Origin: Allofournierella massiliensis
GTDB lineage: Bacteria; Bacillota; Clostridia; Oscillospirales; Ruminococcaceae
NCBI RefSeq assembly: GCF_004345265.1
Contig: NZ_SLUM01000002.1
Location: 1-64,000 of the forward strand
DNA length: 64,000 nt
Reading direction: 5' to 3'
Made by a program: the position numbers and the translations under genes
The notes under the pieces: generated by a model
What the model was told of the DNA's origin: nothing
What the model saw: the letters and a program-made list of their open reading frames with translations, nothing else
Databases searched by the model: none
Shown: positions 43,582-51,437 of the stretch, one piece after another
Layout: every line of letters begins with the position of its first letter
Position numbering within the stretch: the stretch's first letter is position 1

Positions 43582-44622
43582 TTAACCCTCCGTGCGGGTC
43601 ATAATGTGGATCTCATCCGGCCCGATGCACATGCCGATCAGCTCGCCGGGAGCGCTGGCCTGGGTGGAATGGATAATCCACTCATAGCCGGCCTGCTCCA
43701 CCCGCATCTCGTAGTGAACGCCCTTGAAGATCACTTCCTTGACCACGCCGGTGAGCTGGCCTTGAATGGCGGGCACCACCTGGATGTCCTCCGGGCGGAT
43801 GACCACCTGCACCAGCTCGTTGTGGGCAAAGCCCTTGTCCACGCAGGCAAACTCATTGCCGGCAAATTCCACACAGAAGTCCCGCAGCATAATGCCGTCG
43901 ATGATATTGCTCTCGCCGATGAAGGAGGCTACAAAGGCGTTCTCCGGCTCGTTGTAGATATCGATGGGGCTGCCGATCTGCTGGATGTTGCCGTCCTTCA
44001 TGACCACCACCGTATCGGACATGGTGAGGGCCTCTTCCTGGTCGTGGGTAACATAAATGAAGGTGATGTTCATGGCCTGCTGCAGCCGCTTGAGCTCCAG
44101 CTGCATCTCCTTGCGCAGCTTCAGGTCCAGCGCGCCGAGAGGCTCGTCCAGCAAAAGCACCCGGGGATGATTCACCAAGCCGCGAGCGATGGCCACACGC
44201 TGCTGCTGACCGCCGGACAGGTTGGTGGTGTCGCGGCGCTCGAAGCCCTTCAGGCCCACCACTTCCAGCATTTCCAGCACGCGGCTGCGGATTTCCTTCT
44301 CGTCCATCTTCTTCAGCCGCAGGCCGAAGGCCACGTTCTCGTACACATTCAGGTGCGGGAACAGGGCGTATTTCTGGAACACGGTGTTCACCTGGCGCTT
44401 GTAGGGCGGCAGATTGGTGATGTCCTGCCCGTCAAAAAAAACATTGCCGGAGCTCGGCTGGACAAATCCGCCAATGACTCGGAGGGTCGTTGTCTTGCCG
44501 CAGCCGGAAGGGCCCAGGAAGGTAACGAACTCCTTGTCGTGAATGTCCAGCGAGAGACCGTTGAGCACGTTCTCCCCGTCGAAGCCAACAACAATGTTCT
44601 GCAGTGATACGATCTTACTCAT
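43582..44622 (-). CDS. potA: Polyamine ABC transporter ATP-binding protein
   Basis: The start at 44622 follows AAAGGGGG; the upstream in-frame codons belong to the leader. The 346-residue product has Walker [11 protein letters not shown], signature [15 protein letters not shown], Walker [13 protein letters not shown] and a C-terminal TOBE regulatory domain (about 240-346). It hydrolyses ATP for PotBC. It is the first gene of potABCD. Its ribosome site lies at the base of a helix in the long leader. Confidence 0.93.
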   Translation of the reverse strand: MSKIVSLQNIVVGFDGENVLNGLSLDIHDKEFVTFLGPSGCGKTTTLRVIGGFVQPSSGNVFFDGQDITNLPPYKRQVNTVFQKYALFPHLNVYENVAFGLRLKKMDEKEIRSRVLEMLEVVGLKGFERRDTTNLSGGQQQRVAIARGLVNHPRVLLLDEPLGALDLKLRKEMQLELKRLQQAMNITFIYVTHDQEEALTMSDTVVVMKDGNIQQIGSPIDIYNEPENAFVASFIGESNIIDGIMLRDFCVEFAGNEFACVDKGFAHNELVQVVIRPEDIQVVPAIQGQLTGVVKEVIFKGVHYEMRVEQAGYEWIIHSTQASAPGELIGMCIGPDEIHIMTRTEG

Positions 44623-44811
44623 TGTTTTATGATTCCCCCTTTGCGGAATTTCGCCGTGGTTTGCATACACAGGCGGCGCACATGGTACCACCCCGCAAAA
44701 GGTTTGTTACACCAGCCAAAACCCTGTTGGTTTTGGCGGTTGCAGCGGTACGTCCAGCGCCTATATGCCCGGCAAAAGAGCGCACTTCCCCCTTATAGAG
44801 TGCCGGGCACA
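44623..44811 (-). promoter_or_regulatory. Structured 190-nt leader of potABCD, candidate translational switch
   Basis: On the minus strand the leader holds three helices: TGCCCGGCA (44801-44809) with TGCCGGGCA (44766-44774), GCCAAAACC (44729-44737) with GGTTTTGGC (44715-44723), and CCTTTTGCGG (44693-44702) with CCGCAAAGG (44638-44646, one bulge). The last helix includes part of the AAAGGGGG ribosome site of potA, so it could block initiation. No terminator is present. Regulation by polyamine binding is inferred from the genes controlled. Confidence 0.55.
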
Positions 44812-44817
44812 ACTGCT

Positions 44818-44846
44818 ACTATACAAGCTGGACCTGGCAATGTCAA
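44818..44846 (-). promoter_or_regulatory. Promoter of potABCD
   Basis: Minus strand TTGACA (44841-44846), 17-base spacer, TATAGT (44818-44823). Confidence 0.85.
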
Positions 44847-44866
44847 GCAGTTTTTCAAAAAATGCA

Positions 44867-44912
44867 GAAAAACGCTGGATTTCCTTGCCTGCAAGCGGAA
44901 ATCCAGCGTTTT
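44867..44912. terminator. Terminator after larC
   Basis: AAAAACGCTGGATTTCC / GGAAATCCAGCGTTTT stem (44868-44912) with T tract on the minus strand; it also insulates the divergently placed pot promoter. Confidence 0.85.
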
Positions 44913-44992
44913 ACCCGTTTATTTTTGGTTTACTCTTTCATCCTTGCGTTTTCTTTTATTCACAAGGATTTTTCTCAGGTTTTACACAGGGT

Positions 44993-46429
44993 TCAGCCCT
45001 GCTTTTTGAAGGCCTTGCGGGCGGCGCGCTCCACCTTGGCAAGCTCCACCCCGGCCTGTGCGGCGGCGGCAGCCATATCGACGTATTCCACCTTGCACTT
45101 TTTTACCCCGTAGCCGGTCCCCTGCTTGACGCGGACGACCCCGTACTTGGTCTTCACCGGCACCATGCGGGTGGTGAGCACGCTGCGATCCATCACGCTG
45201 GCGCGAACGCCCCAGGTGGTGGTGTGGCGCAGCATCAGCTGGGTGAGTTTATCCCGCTGGGGCGCATGACACAGGCAGCAGAGCATCACCGCCGGGCGGC
45301 TCTTTTTCATCTGGATGGGCACCGTGTACACATCCAGCGCGCCCTCTTCCAGCAGCAGCTCCGAAGCGTAGCCAATGGCCTCGCCGGTCATATCGTCCAG
45401 ATTGCAGCGCAGTTCCACAATCTGGTCGCTCTCCTGCTGTGCCTGGCTGGCATCGCTGCCCCAGAACACCCGCAGCACGTTGGCGGCTTCAAAATCCTTG
45501 TTGCCCACACCGATGCCCACCTTTTCGGTGACCATGACCGGCATGGAGCCAAAGGACTGAGCAAAGGTCTTGAGCAATGCCGCGCCGGTGGGGGTGCACA
45601 GCTCCCCACGAATGGAACCGGTGTAGGCGGGAACTCCCTGCAGAATATAGGCTGTGGCAGGCGCAGGCACCGGCAGAATACCGTGGGCGCAGCGCACCTG
45701 ACAGCTGCCCAGATGTACCGGGCTGACAACAATCTTTTCCGGCGCCAGCATGTGCATCAGCAGGCAGACAGCGGTCACATCCGCCACAGCATCCAGCGCA
45801 CCTACTTCGTGGAAATGAACCTGGTCCACCGGGCAGCCGTGGGCAGCGCTTTCTGCCTGCGCAATGGCGTAGTAAACCTGCAGCGCCTGCTCCTTTACCT
45901 CCGGGGGCAAAGCAGTTTCCTGAATGGTATGTTCCACCCAGGCCATGGTGGCGTGATGATGGTGCTCATGGCCATGGTCGTGTTCATGGGGATGGTCGTG
46001 GCCGTGCTCGTGCATATGGTCATGACTATGCTCATGATGATCGTGGTCATGCTCATGTTCATGTTCGTGATCATGCTCATGAGGATGCTCGTGTACGTGA
46101 TCATGGGGATGCTCATGGTCATGATGGTGGTCGTGTTCATGCGCATGCTCGTGGGGATGGTCATGAACGGCCGGAGCTGCATGCACCTCCGGATGAACCG
46201 GGCCATGATCGTGGCTGTGCTCCTCTTCCCCGTTCACCAGAACCTGCACATGCAGGCCCTGCACACCGCACTTCTGCGCCGGGGTTGCCTTGACCTGTAC
46301 CCCGGGCAGCAACCGGTTCATCTGCTCCAGAAATGCCTGCTGCTCCTCCGGGCTCAGCAAATCCAGCAGCGCAGCGGTGAGCATATCCCCCGCCGCACCC
46401 ATGGCACATTCGATGTATAAGGTTTTCAT
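44993..46429 (-). CDS. larC: Nickel-pincer cofactor nickel insertase LarC, single fused ORF with His-rich insert
   Basis: I place the start at the ATG at 46429, overlapping the larB stop (TGATG) with GGGAGG nine bases upstream. The 478-residue product begins MKTLYIECAMGAAGDM, the LarC N-terminal signature. Residues about 69-159 are a His/Asp/Glu-rich stretch made of HDH and HEH repeats, a plausible nickel store. The second half has PVDQVHFHEVGALDAVADV, the HEVG metal site, and TPTGAALLKTFA. LarC inserts nickel into the pyridinium bisthiocarboxylate cofactor. In Lactiplantibacillus the gene needs a programmed frameshift; here both halves lie in one frame. Confidence 0.93.
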   Translation of the reverse strand: MKTLYIECAMGAAGDMLTAALLDLLSPEEQQAFLEQMNRLLPGVQVKATPAQKCGVQGLHVQVLVNGEEEHSHDHGPVHPEVHAAPAVHDHPHEHAHEHDHHHDHEHPHDHVHEHPHEHDHEHEHEHDHDHHEHSHDHMHEHGHDHPHEHDHGHEHHHHATMAWVEHTIQETALPPEVKEQALQVYYAIAQAESAAHGCPVDQVHFHEVGALDAVADVTAVCLLMHMLAPEKIVVSPVHLGSCQVRCAHGILPVPAPATAYILQGVPAYTGSIRGELCTPTGAALLKTFAQSFGSMPVMVTEKVGIGVGNKDFEAANVLRVFWGSDASQAQQESDQIVELRCNLDDMTGEAIGYASELLLEEGALDVYTVPIQMKKSRPAVMLCCLCHAPQRDKLTQLMLRHTTTWGVRASVMDRSVLTTRMVPVKTKYGVVRVKQGTGYGVKKCKVEYVDMAAAAAQAGVELAKVERAARKAFKKQG

Positions 46430-47187
46430 CACGCATTTCCTCCCATGTGATTGATCATGCTGGCCAGATAGCCTGCACCGAATCCGTTGTCGATGTTCAC
46501 CACGCTCACCCCGCTGGCGCAGGAGTTAAGCATGGACAGCAGCGCCGACAGGCCGCCAAAGTTGGCCCCATAGCCTACGCTGGTGGGCACTGCGATCACC
46601 GGGCAGTCCACGAGACCGCCCACCACGCTGGCCAGTGCGCCCTCCATGCCTGCCACGGCAATCACCACACGGGCCTGCATCAGCACATCCAGCTTGGACA
46701 GCAGCCGGTGCAGCCCGGCCACGCCCACATCATACAGCCGCTCCACCTTATTGCCCATGGCGATGGCGGTGCGGGCAGCCTCCTCGCAGACCGCCATATC
46801 ACTGGTACCTCCGGAGACCACGGCAATGTAGCCGGGTGCGGTGATTTTTCCGGTGGGGTGCACGATACCCAACCGGGACATGGGGTCGTAGTCCATCGGA
46901 TGGCGCTGCGCCACATAATCCGCCGACTGCTGATTCATGCGGGTCACGATGATGTCGGTGGCATCCCGGCTTTCCATGGCTGTGAGGATGCCGTCGATCT
47001 GCTCGGCGGTCTTGCCCGCGCCGTAGATTACTTCCTGCGCGCCCTGACGCAGGCCCCGGTGGTGGTCCACCTTGGCATAGCCCAGGTCCTGAAAAGGTTG
47101 CAGCTTCATCTGAAGCAGCGCCTGCTCGGGCGTGAGCGCTCCCTGCTGCACCTGTTCCAGCAGGGCCAGCATTTCCTGTTTTTCCAT
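46429..47187 (-). CDS. larB: Nickel-pincer cofactor biosynthesis protein LarB
   Basis: The start at 47187 follows GGGAGGAATA; a much longer frame extends back across larE and is rejected. The 252-residue product has an AIR-carboxylase-like domain with VVSGGTSDMAVCEEAARTA and a phosphate-binding end SALLSMLNSCASGVSVVNID. LarB carboxylates nicotinic acid adenine dinucleotide and releases AMP, giving the precursor for LarE. It lies two bases after larE and overlaps larC. Confidence 0.94.
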   Translation of the reverse strand: MEKQEMLALLEQVQQGALTPEQALLQMKLQPFQDLGYAKVDHHRGLRQGAQEVIYGAGKTAEQIDGILTAMESRDATDIIVTRMNQQSADYVAQRHPMDYDPMSRLGIVHPTGKITAPGYIAVVSGGTSDMAVCEEAARTAIAMGNKVERLYDVGVAGLHRLLSKLDVLMQARVVIAVAGMEGALASVVGGLVDCPVIAVPTSVGYGANFGGLSALLSMLNSCASGVSVVNIDNGFGAGYLASMINHMGGNA

Positions 47188-47189
47188 TG

Positions 47190-47942
47190 TTATTCCTCCC
47201 CTCGGGGTTCCAGATCCAATACGACCGCCGCAAACTGCGGCTTCAATGCCTTCACAAGCTCTTTCCGCTGCTCCAGCGCCTTGCTGAACTGGGCGTCGGG
47301 CAGCTGCAGCTTGGCTGTGTCGCCTACGCAGCGCACCCGAAAATCGGAAAAGCCCAGCCGGAACAGCTCGTTTTCCGCCGCTTCCACCCGCTGCAACGCC
47401 TCGGTGGTAATGGCAGTACCGGTGGGAATGCGGGTGGCAAGGCAGGCATAGGCGGGCTTGTTCCAGGTGAACAGGCCCAGTTCCCGGGATGCCTGCCGCA
47501 CCTGGGCCTTGGTCACGCCGCACAGCCGCAGCGGACTGTAGACCCGCATCTCTTCCAGAGCCCGCATGCCGGGGCGGTCGGATGCATCATCCGAGGCATT
47601 GGTTCCGTCGATAATCTCTTCGAAGCCGTCCGCTTTGGCAGCGGCCAGAATCGCTCCGAACACCTGCTTTTTGCAGTAATAGCAACGCAGCGGACCGTTC
47701 TGCCGCACGTTTTCGTCCGCCAGTGGCTGGGCGGGCAGTACCTTCAGTTCCACCCCCTGTTCTTCGCACAGGCGGCGGGCATGCTCCAGCTCAAAGCGGG
47801 GCTGAAAGGGGCTGTCCACAAAATAGGGCTGAATCCGGCAGCCACAGCGCACGGCCTCGGCCAGCAGATAGGCGGAATCCACGCCGCCGGAAAAGCCTAA
47901 AGCCAGACGGGGATGCCGGGTAAAGAACTCCTGCAGTGTCAT
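47190..47942 (-). CDS. larE: ATP-dependent sulfur transferase LarE, three-cysteine type
   Basis: A 250-residue PP-loop enzyme: SGGVDS at 18-23 binds ATP. Cysteines occur at 87 and 90 (RCYYC) and at 167 (YACLATR). Members with this CxxC plus third Cys set are reported to hold a [4Fe-4S] cluster, whereas the Lactiplantibacillus enzyme sacrifices a single Cys. LarE adds sulfur to the cofactor precursor made by LarB. It is the first lar gene and follows the nickel-type transporter genes by 48 bases. Confidence 0.92.
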   Translation of the reverse strand: MTLQEFFTRHPRLALGFSGGVDSAYLLAEAVRCGCRIQPYFVDSPFQPRFELEHARRLCEEQGVELKVLPAQPLADENVRQNGPLRCYYCKKQVFGAILAAAKADGFEEIIDGTNASDDASDRPGMRALEEMRVYSPLRLCGVTKAQVRQASRELGLFTWNKPAYACLATRIPTGTAITTEALQRVEAAENELFRLGFSDFRVRCVGDTAKLQLPDAQFSKALEQRKELVKALKPQFAAVVLDLEPRGEE

Positions 47943-47990
47943 GTGGGTGGTTTCTCCTTATTCTTTATTATACATCGTTTGAAACGGGTT

Positions 47991-48587
47991 TCACAGCTCG
48001 ATCCGGCGGGTACACACCCGGTCCAGCAGGGGGGCGGAGTGGCTTACGGCCACCAGTCCAATGCCGCGGCGTGTGGTTTCCTCCACCAGAAAGCTCCACA
48101 GCTGTGCCTGGGTTGCCAGATCCAGCATGGCGCTGAGTTCATCCGCCAGCACAAATCGGGTGGCAGGACCCAGTGCCCGGGCGATGCAGAACCGCTGCAG
48201 TTCACCGCCGGACAGCTCTGCCGGATAACGGCTGAGCCATTCCGGCTGGATGCCCAGCGCCTGAACCAGCCGTTCTTCCGGCTCCCCTGCCTCCCGCAGG
48301 GTTTTCCCTAACGTCAGGCGGGGGTCCACCACCTGCTCCGGATGCTGCCAGATCAGCTGCACCGGGCAGTAGCCCCGATAGCTGGCAAGAGACTTGCCGT
48401 CCAGCAACACCTGGCCGGACTGGGGCTTCTCGTAGCCCGCCAGCAGCTTGCACAGGGTGGTCTTACCCCGTCCACTGGGGGCGAAAATACCCACTCGCTC
48501 GCCGCCTTCCACCCGCAGGGACAGGTTCTGCAGCACGCTTCTCCCGCAAGGATAGGTAAAGCAGAGATTCTTTGCTTCCAGCGTCAT
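47991..48587 (-). CDS. nikE: Nickel/peptide ABC transporter ATP-binding protein (NikE-like)
   Basis: A 198-residue ATPase, short for the family (about 260), because the C-terminal oligopeptide domain is missing. Walker A is APSGRGKTT, the signature LSGGELQRFCIARAL, and Walker B VLADEL. It pairs with NikD. It overlaps nikD by four bases and lies 48 bases upstream of larE. The nickel assignment is contextual, since the NikDE and OppDF families are hard to separate by sequence. Confidence 0.8.
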   Translation of the reverse strand: MTLEAKNLCFTYPCGRSVLQNLSLRVEGGERVGIFAPSGRGKTTLCKLLAGYEKPQSGQVLLDGKSLASYRGYCPVQLIWQHPEQVVDPRLTLGKTLREAGEPEERLVQALGIQPEWLSRYPAELSGGELQRFCIARALGPATRFVLADELSAMLDLATQAQLWSFLVEETTRRGIGLVAVSHSAPLLDRVCTRRIEL

Positions 48588-49525
48588 AGCTGTTCTCCTT
48601 CCGGGTGCAGGCAGCGCACATAGCCTGCACCCCGTTTTTCATAGGCGACCGCACCCTCATGACATTCCGGCCCCGCCTTGGGGCAGCGTGGTGCGAAAGC
48701 ACAACCTGCCGGCAGCTGGCCCACCGGCTGAGTACCAGGCAGCGGAACAAAGCCATGGTTGGGGCTGGCCTGCCAGAGGGCCTGCGTATACGGGTGCTGC
48801 AGCAACTCCTTTGCTGCAAAGCTGGCCGCCGGAGCCTCCTCTACCGCTGCGCCCGCATAGAGCACGATCACCCGGTCCGCCACTTCCAGTGCGGCCTCCA
48901 GATCGTGGGTAATCAGCAGCACGCCCGCGCCTGCCTGGGCCAGCTCCTTAAAGTGGCCCAGCACCCGCCGGGCCGCTTCGGGATGCAGGCCGGGGGTGGG
49001 CTCGTCCGCCACCACCAGCTTCGGGGTGTGCTGTACCGCGGTGGCGATCAGCACCCGCCGGGCCATGCCGCCGGACAGCTGAAAGGGATACATTTTTTCC
49101 ACCTCAGAACCAAGCCCGTAACGCCGCAGCGCCGCCGAAGCCTTTTGTGCATCGCCTTTTTCTCCCTTTACCTGCTCCCCCACCTGCATCAGCGGGTCCA
49201 GGTAGGACACATTCTGGGGAACCAGTACAATTTCATGTCCCCGCAGTTTCCCGGCCAGCCGGTCGTCCAGCGGCTGGTCCCGGTAGAGTACCTGCCCGCC
49301 CACCTGGGCATTGTGAGGCAGGATACCCAGCAGCCGATGGGCCAGCAGGCTCTTTCCGCTTCCGGAAGCACCGACCACCGCCACCAGCTCGCCTTCATCC
49401 AGCGAAAAGCTCAGATCCCGCACGCCGGGCAGCGTCACCCGCCGGAAGCCCTTTGCATACCGGGAAAAGGAAACGGTGAGCCCCTGCACCTGCAGCAGCG
49501 GGGCTTTTTGTCTGTTTTCTTCCAT
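48584..49525 (-). CDS. nikD: Nickel/peptide ABC transporter ATP-binding protein (NikD-like)
   Basis: The start at 49525 overlaps the nikC stop (TAATG). The 313-residue product has Walker A VGASGSGKSLLA, signature QLSGGMARRVLIA and Walker B LVVADEPTPGLHP. A C-terminal cysteine pair region follows (CAFAPRCPKAGPEC), typical of the oligopeptide/nickel ATPase C-terminal domain. It energises the NikBC channel. The downstream lar genes make nickel the most likely substrate. Confidence 0.82.
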   Translation of the reverse strand: MEENRQKAPLLQVQGLTVSFSRYAKGFRRVTLPGVRDLSFSLDEGELVAVVGASGSGKSLLAHRLLGILPHNAQVGGQVLYRDQPLDDRLAGKLRGHEIVLVPQNVSYLDPLMQVGEQVKGEKGDAQKASAALRRYGLGSEVEKMYPFQLSGGMARRVLIATAVQHTPKLVVADEPTPGLHPEAARRVLGHFKELAQAGAGVLLITHDLEAALEVADRVIVLYAGAAVEEAPAASFAAKELLQHPYTQALWQASPNHGFVPLPGTQPVGQLPAGCAFAPRCPKAGPECHEGAVAYEKRGAGYVRCLHPEGEQL

Positions 49526-50370
49526 TATGCCGCCTCCTGTTCCGCGTTCACTGACCAAAGCGCGGCCAGGCTTTTGCCCGCCAGCTCAAACAGCAGCACC
49601 ACCGCCACCAGACAGATGCCGGGCAACAGCGCCAGCCACCAGCGGCCGGTGGCTAGATACTGCATACTTTCCGAAAGAATCACGCCCACCGCGGGCTGTT
49701 CGCTGGTCAGACCGAAGCCCAGGAAGGTCACACTGGCCTCGTGGAGGATAGCGTGGGGAAACAGCAGCACCAGCCCGGTGAAGAACTGGGGCAGCACGCC
49801 GGGCAGAATGTGCCGGACCGCGATGGCTGCCGGGGATGCTCCCAGCTTGCGGGCCACTTGCACATAGCCGCTCTGCCGCAGCTGCATCACCTCACCCCGG
49901 ATCAGCCGTGCAAGGCTCATCCAGTGGATGGCCACGATGCCGATGGTCACACCCCAGAACCCACGTCCGCAGGCGCAGGAAATAAGCACCAGCAGCAGAA
50001 TGTGAGGAATTCCCATAAACAGATCAATCAGCCAGGTGAGGGCGCTGTCTGCCCAGCGGCCCAGCAATGCGGCGCTCACGCCCGCCGCCAGCGCCACCAC
50101 TGCGCTCACCGCTGCGGTAACCACACCGATGCGGATGCTCAAAGAAAGTCCGCTCAGGGTGCGGGTAAGCATATCCCGGCCCATCCAGTCCGTACCGAAC
50201 AGATATTCGGCACAGGGCGCCAGATTCTTGCGCGTGAAATCTGTGGCAAGGGCCTGCTCCCGGCATGCCATGCCGGCGATCATAACCGCCAGCAGAATTG
50301 CAGCGGCAAAAACCAGCCGGATCAGCGCAGCGGTTCGGGGCTGGCGTAAATTGTTCAAAATCCGCTTCAT
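49525..50370 (-). CDS. nikC: Nickel/peptide ABC transporter permease (NikC-like)
   Basis: A 281-residue permease with a conserved start (LNNLRQPRTAALIRLVFAAAI) and five to six helices. GTDWMGRDMLTRTLSGLSLS and the coupling loop RGEVMQLRQSGYVQVARKLG are the family blocks. It forms the channel with NikB. It overlaps nikB by four bases at its start. Confidence 0.82.
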   Translation of the reverse strand: MKRILNNLRQPRTAALIRLVFAAAILLAVMIAGMACREQALATDFTRKNLAPCAEYLFGTDWMGRDMLTRTLSGLSLSIRIGVVTAAVSAVVALAAGVSAALLGRWADSALTWLIDLFMGIPHILLLVLISCACGRGFWGVTIGIVAIHWMSLARLIRGEVMQLRQSGYVQVARKLGASPAAIAVRHILPGVLPQFFTGLVLLFPHAILHEASVTFLGFGLTSEQPAVGVILSESMQYLATGRWWLALLPGICLVAVVLLFELAGKSLAALWSVNAEQEAA

Positions 50371-51362
50371 GTCCTGCCCGCCCCCTTTCGGATGCGGGGG
50401 TCCACCAGACCATACAGGCAGTCCGCCGCGAAGTTTGCACCGAAGACCATGGCGCTGCAGATTACCGTGATGCCCAGCAACAGCGGAAGATCTCCGCCAA
50501 GGCCTGCCGTCACTGTAGCCTGACCAAGGCCCGGATAGGAGAACACCTCTTCCACCAGCACCGAGCTGCCCAACAGCTCACCCAGGCTGGCAAACTGCAG
50601 GGTGATGGCAGGCAGCAGCACATGCCGCAGCACATGGCGCAGCAGAATGCCCTTCCCGCTCTCACCTCTGGCCCGGGCGAACAGCACAAAATCCGACTCC
50701 AGCGCCTGAATGGTCTTCTGCCGGGTGTGCAGGCAGACCGATGCGGTGCCGGTGATGCTGAGAGCCAGCGCCGGAAGGATTGCATGCCGCAGCCTGTCCG
50801 CCAGGGTAACGGCGGTGGCTTCCAGTCCGATGGGTACACTGAGGCCCACCGGCAAAAGTTTGAGCCAGACGCCGAAAATCATCAACAAGAGCAGTGCCAC
50901 CCAGAAGGCGGGCGTGCTGGCAATGATCATGGACCAGCCCCGAATCAGCTTGTCCGGCCAGCGGCCCTGCGTCGCTCCGGCCAGTACGCCCAGGCCGAAG
51001 CCCAGCAGACCGGAAATCACCCAGGCCAACACCAGCAGCCAGAGGGAATTTGCCAGCTTTGCGCCAATCACCGTAAGCACTGGCTGGCGGTAAAGCAGCG
51101 AGACACCGAAATCTCCCTGCAGCATTCCGCTCACCCAGGCTGCGAACCGTTCCAGGGACGGGGTATCCACACCCCAGTAGGCCTGAAGGCGCTCGATTTG
51201 CTCCGCGCTCATGCTGCCCATCGCCGCCTGGCCCACATTCTGCTGCAGCGGGTCGATGGGAGACAGGCTCAGCAGCACAAAGGCTGCCAGACTGGCGCAG
51301 AAGATCAGCAGCAGCATCCGGATCAGCTGCCTGACCGCCATGCGGGCCATTCGTTTTGCCAT
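50367..51362 (-). CDS. nikB: Nickel/peptide ABC transporter permease (NikB-like)
   Basis: A 331-residue permease beginning with a basic segment and a long hydrophobic helix (IRMLLLIFCASLAAFVLLSL). LSPIDPLQQNVG, a GDFGVSLLYRQPV block and the DFVLFARARGESGKGILLRH coupling loop are typical of DppB/NikB. AAAAAGGAGA lies ten bases before the ATG. It follows the binding-protein gene by 75 bases. Confidence 0.83.
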   Translation of the reverse strand: MAKRMARMAVRQLIRMLLLIFCASLAAFVLLSLSPIDPLQQNVGQAAMGSMSAEQIERLQAYWGVDTPSLERFAAWVSGMLQGDFGVSLLYRQPVLTVIGAKLANSLWLLVLAWVISGLLGFGLGVLAGATQGRWPDKLIRGWSMIIASTPAFWVALLLLMIFGVWLKLLPVGLSVPIGLEATAVTLADRLRHAILPALALSITGTASVCLHTRQKTIQALESDFVLFARARGESGKGILLRHVLRHVLLPAITLQFASLGELLGSSVLVEEVFSYPGLGQATVTAGLGGDLPLLLGITVICSAMVFGANFAADCLYGLVDPRIRKGAGRT

Positions 51363-51437
51363 AAAAACTTCTTCTCCTTTTTCCTAACGGGCAGCCGCAC
51401 TGCTCCGTTCAAAGCAATGCGGCCGCTTTGTCTTCGG

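Noticed and set aside
44684-44693. T-box-like word GGGTGGTACC in the potA leader (minus strand)
   Set aside because: No specifier stem, no AG bulge and no terminator follow; the sequence after it departs from the T-box consensus. Probably chance.
47188-47523. Long N-terminal extension of LarB
   Set aside because: It overlaps larE in another frame and its codons look like a shadow; the ATG at 47187 has a proper ribosome site.
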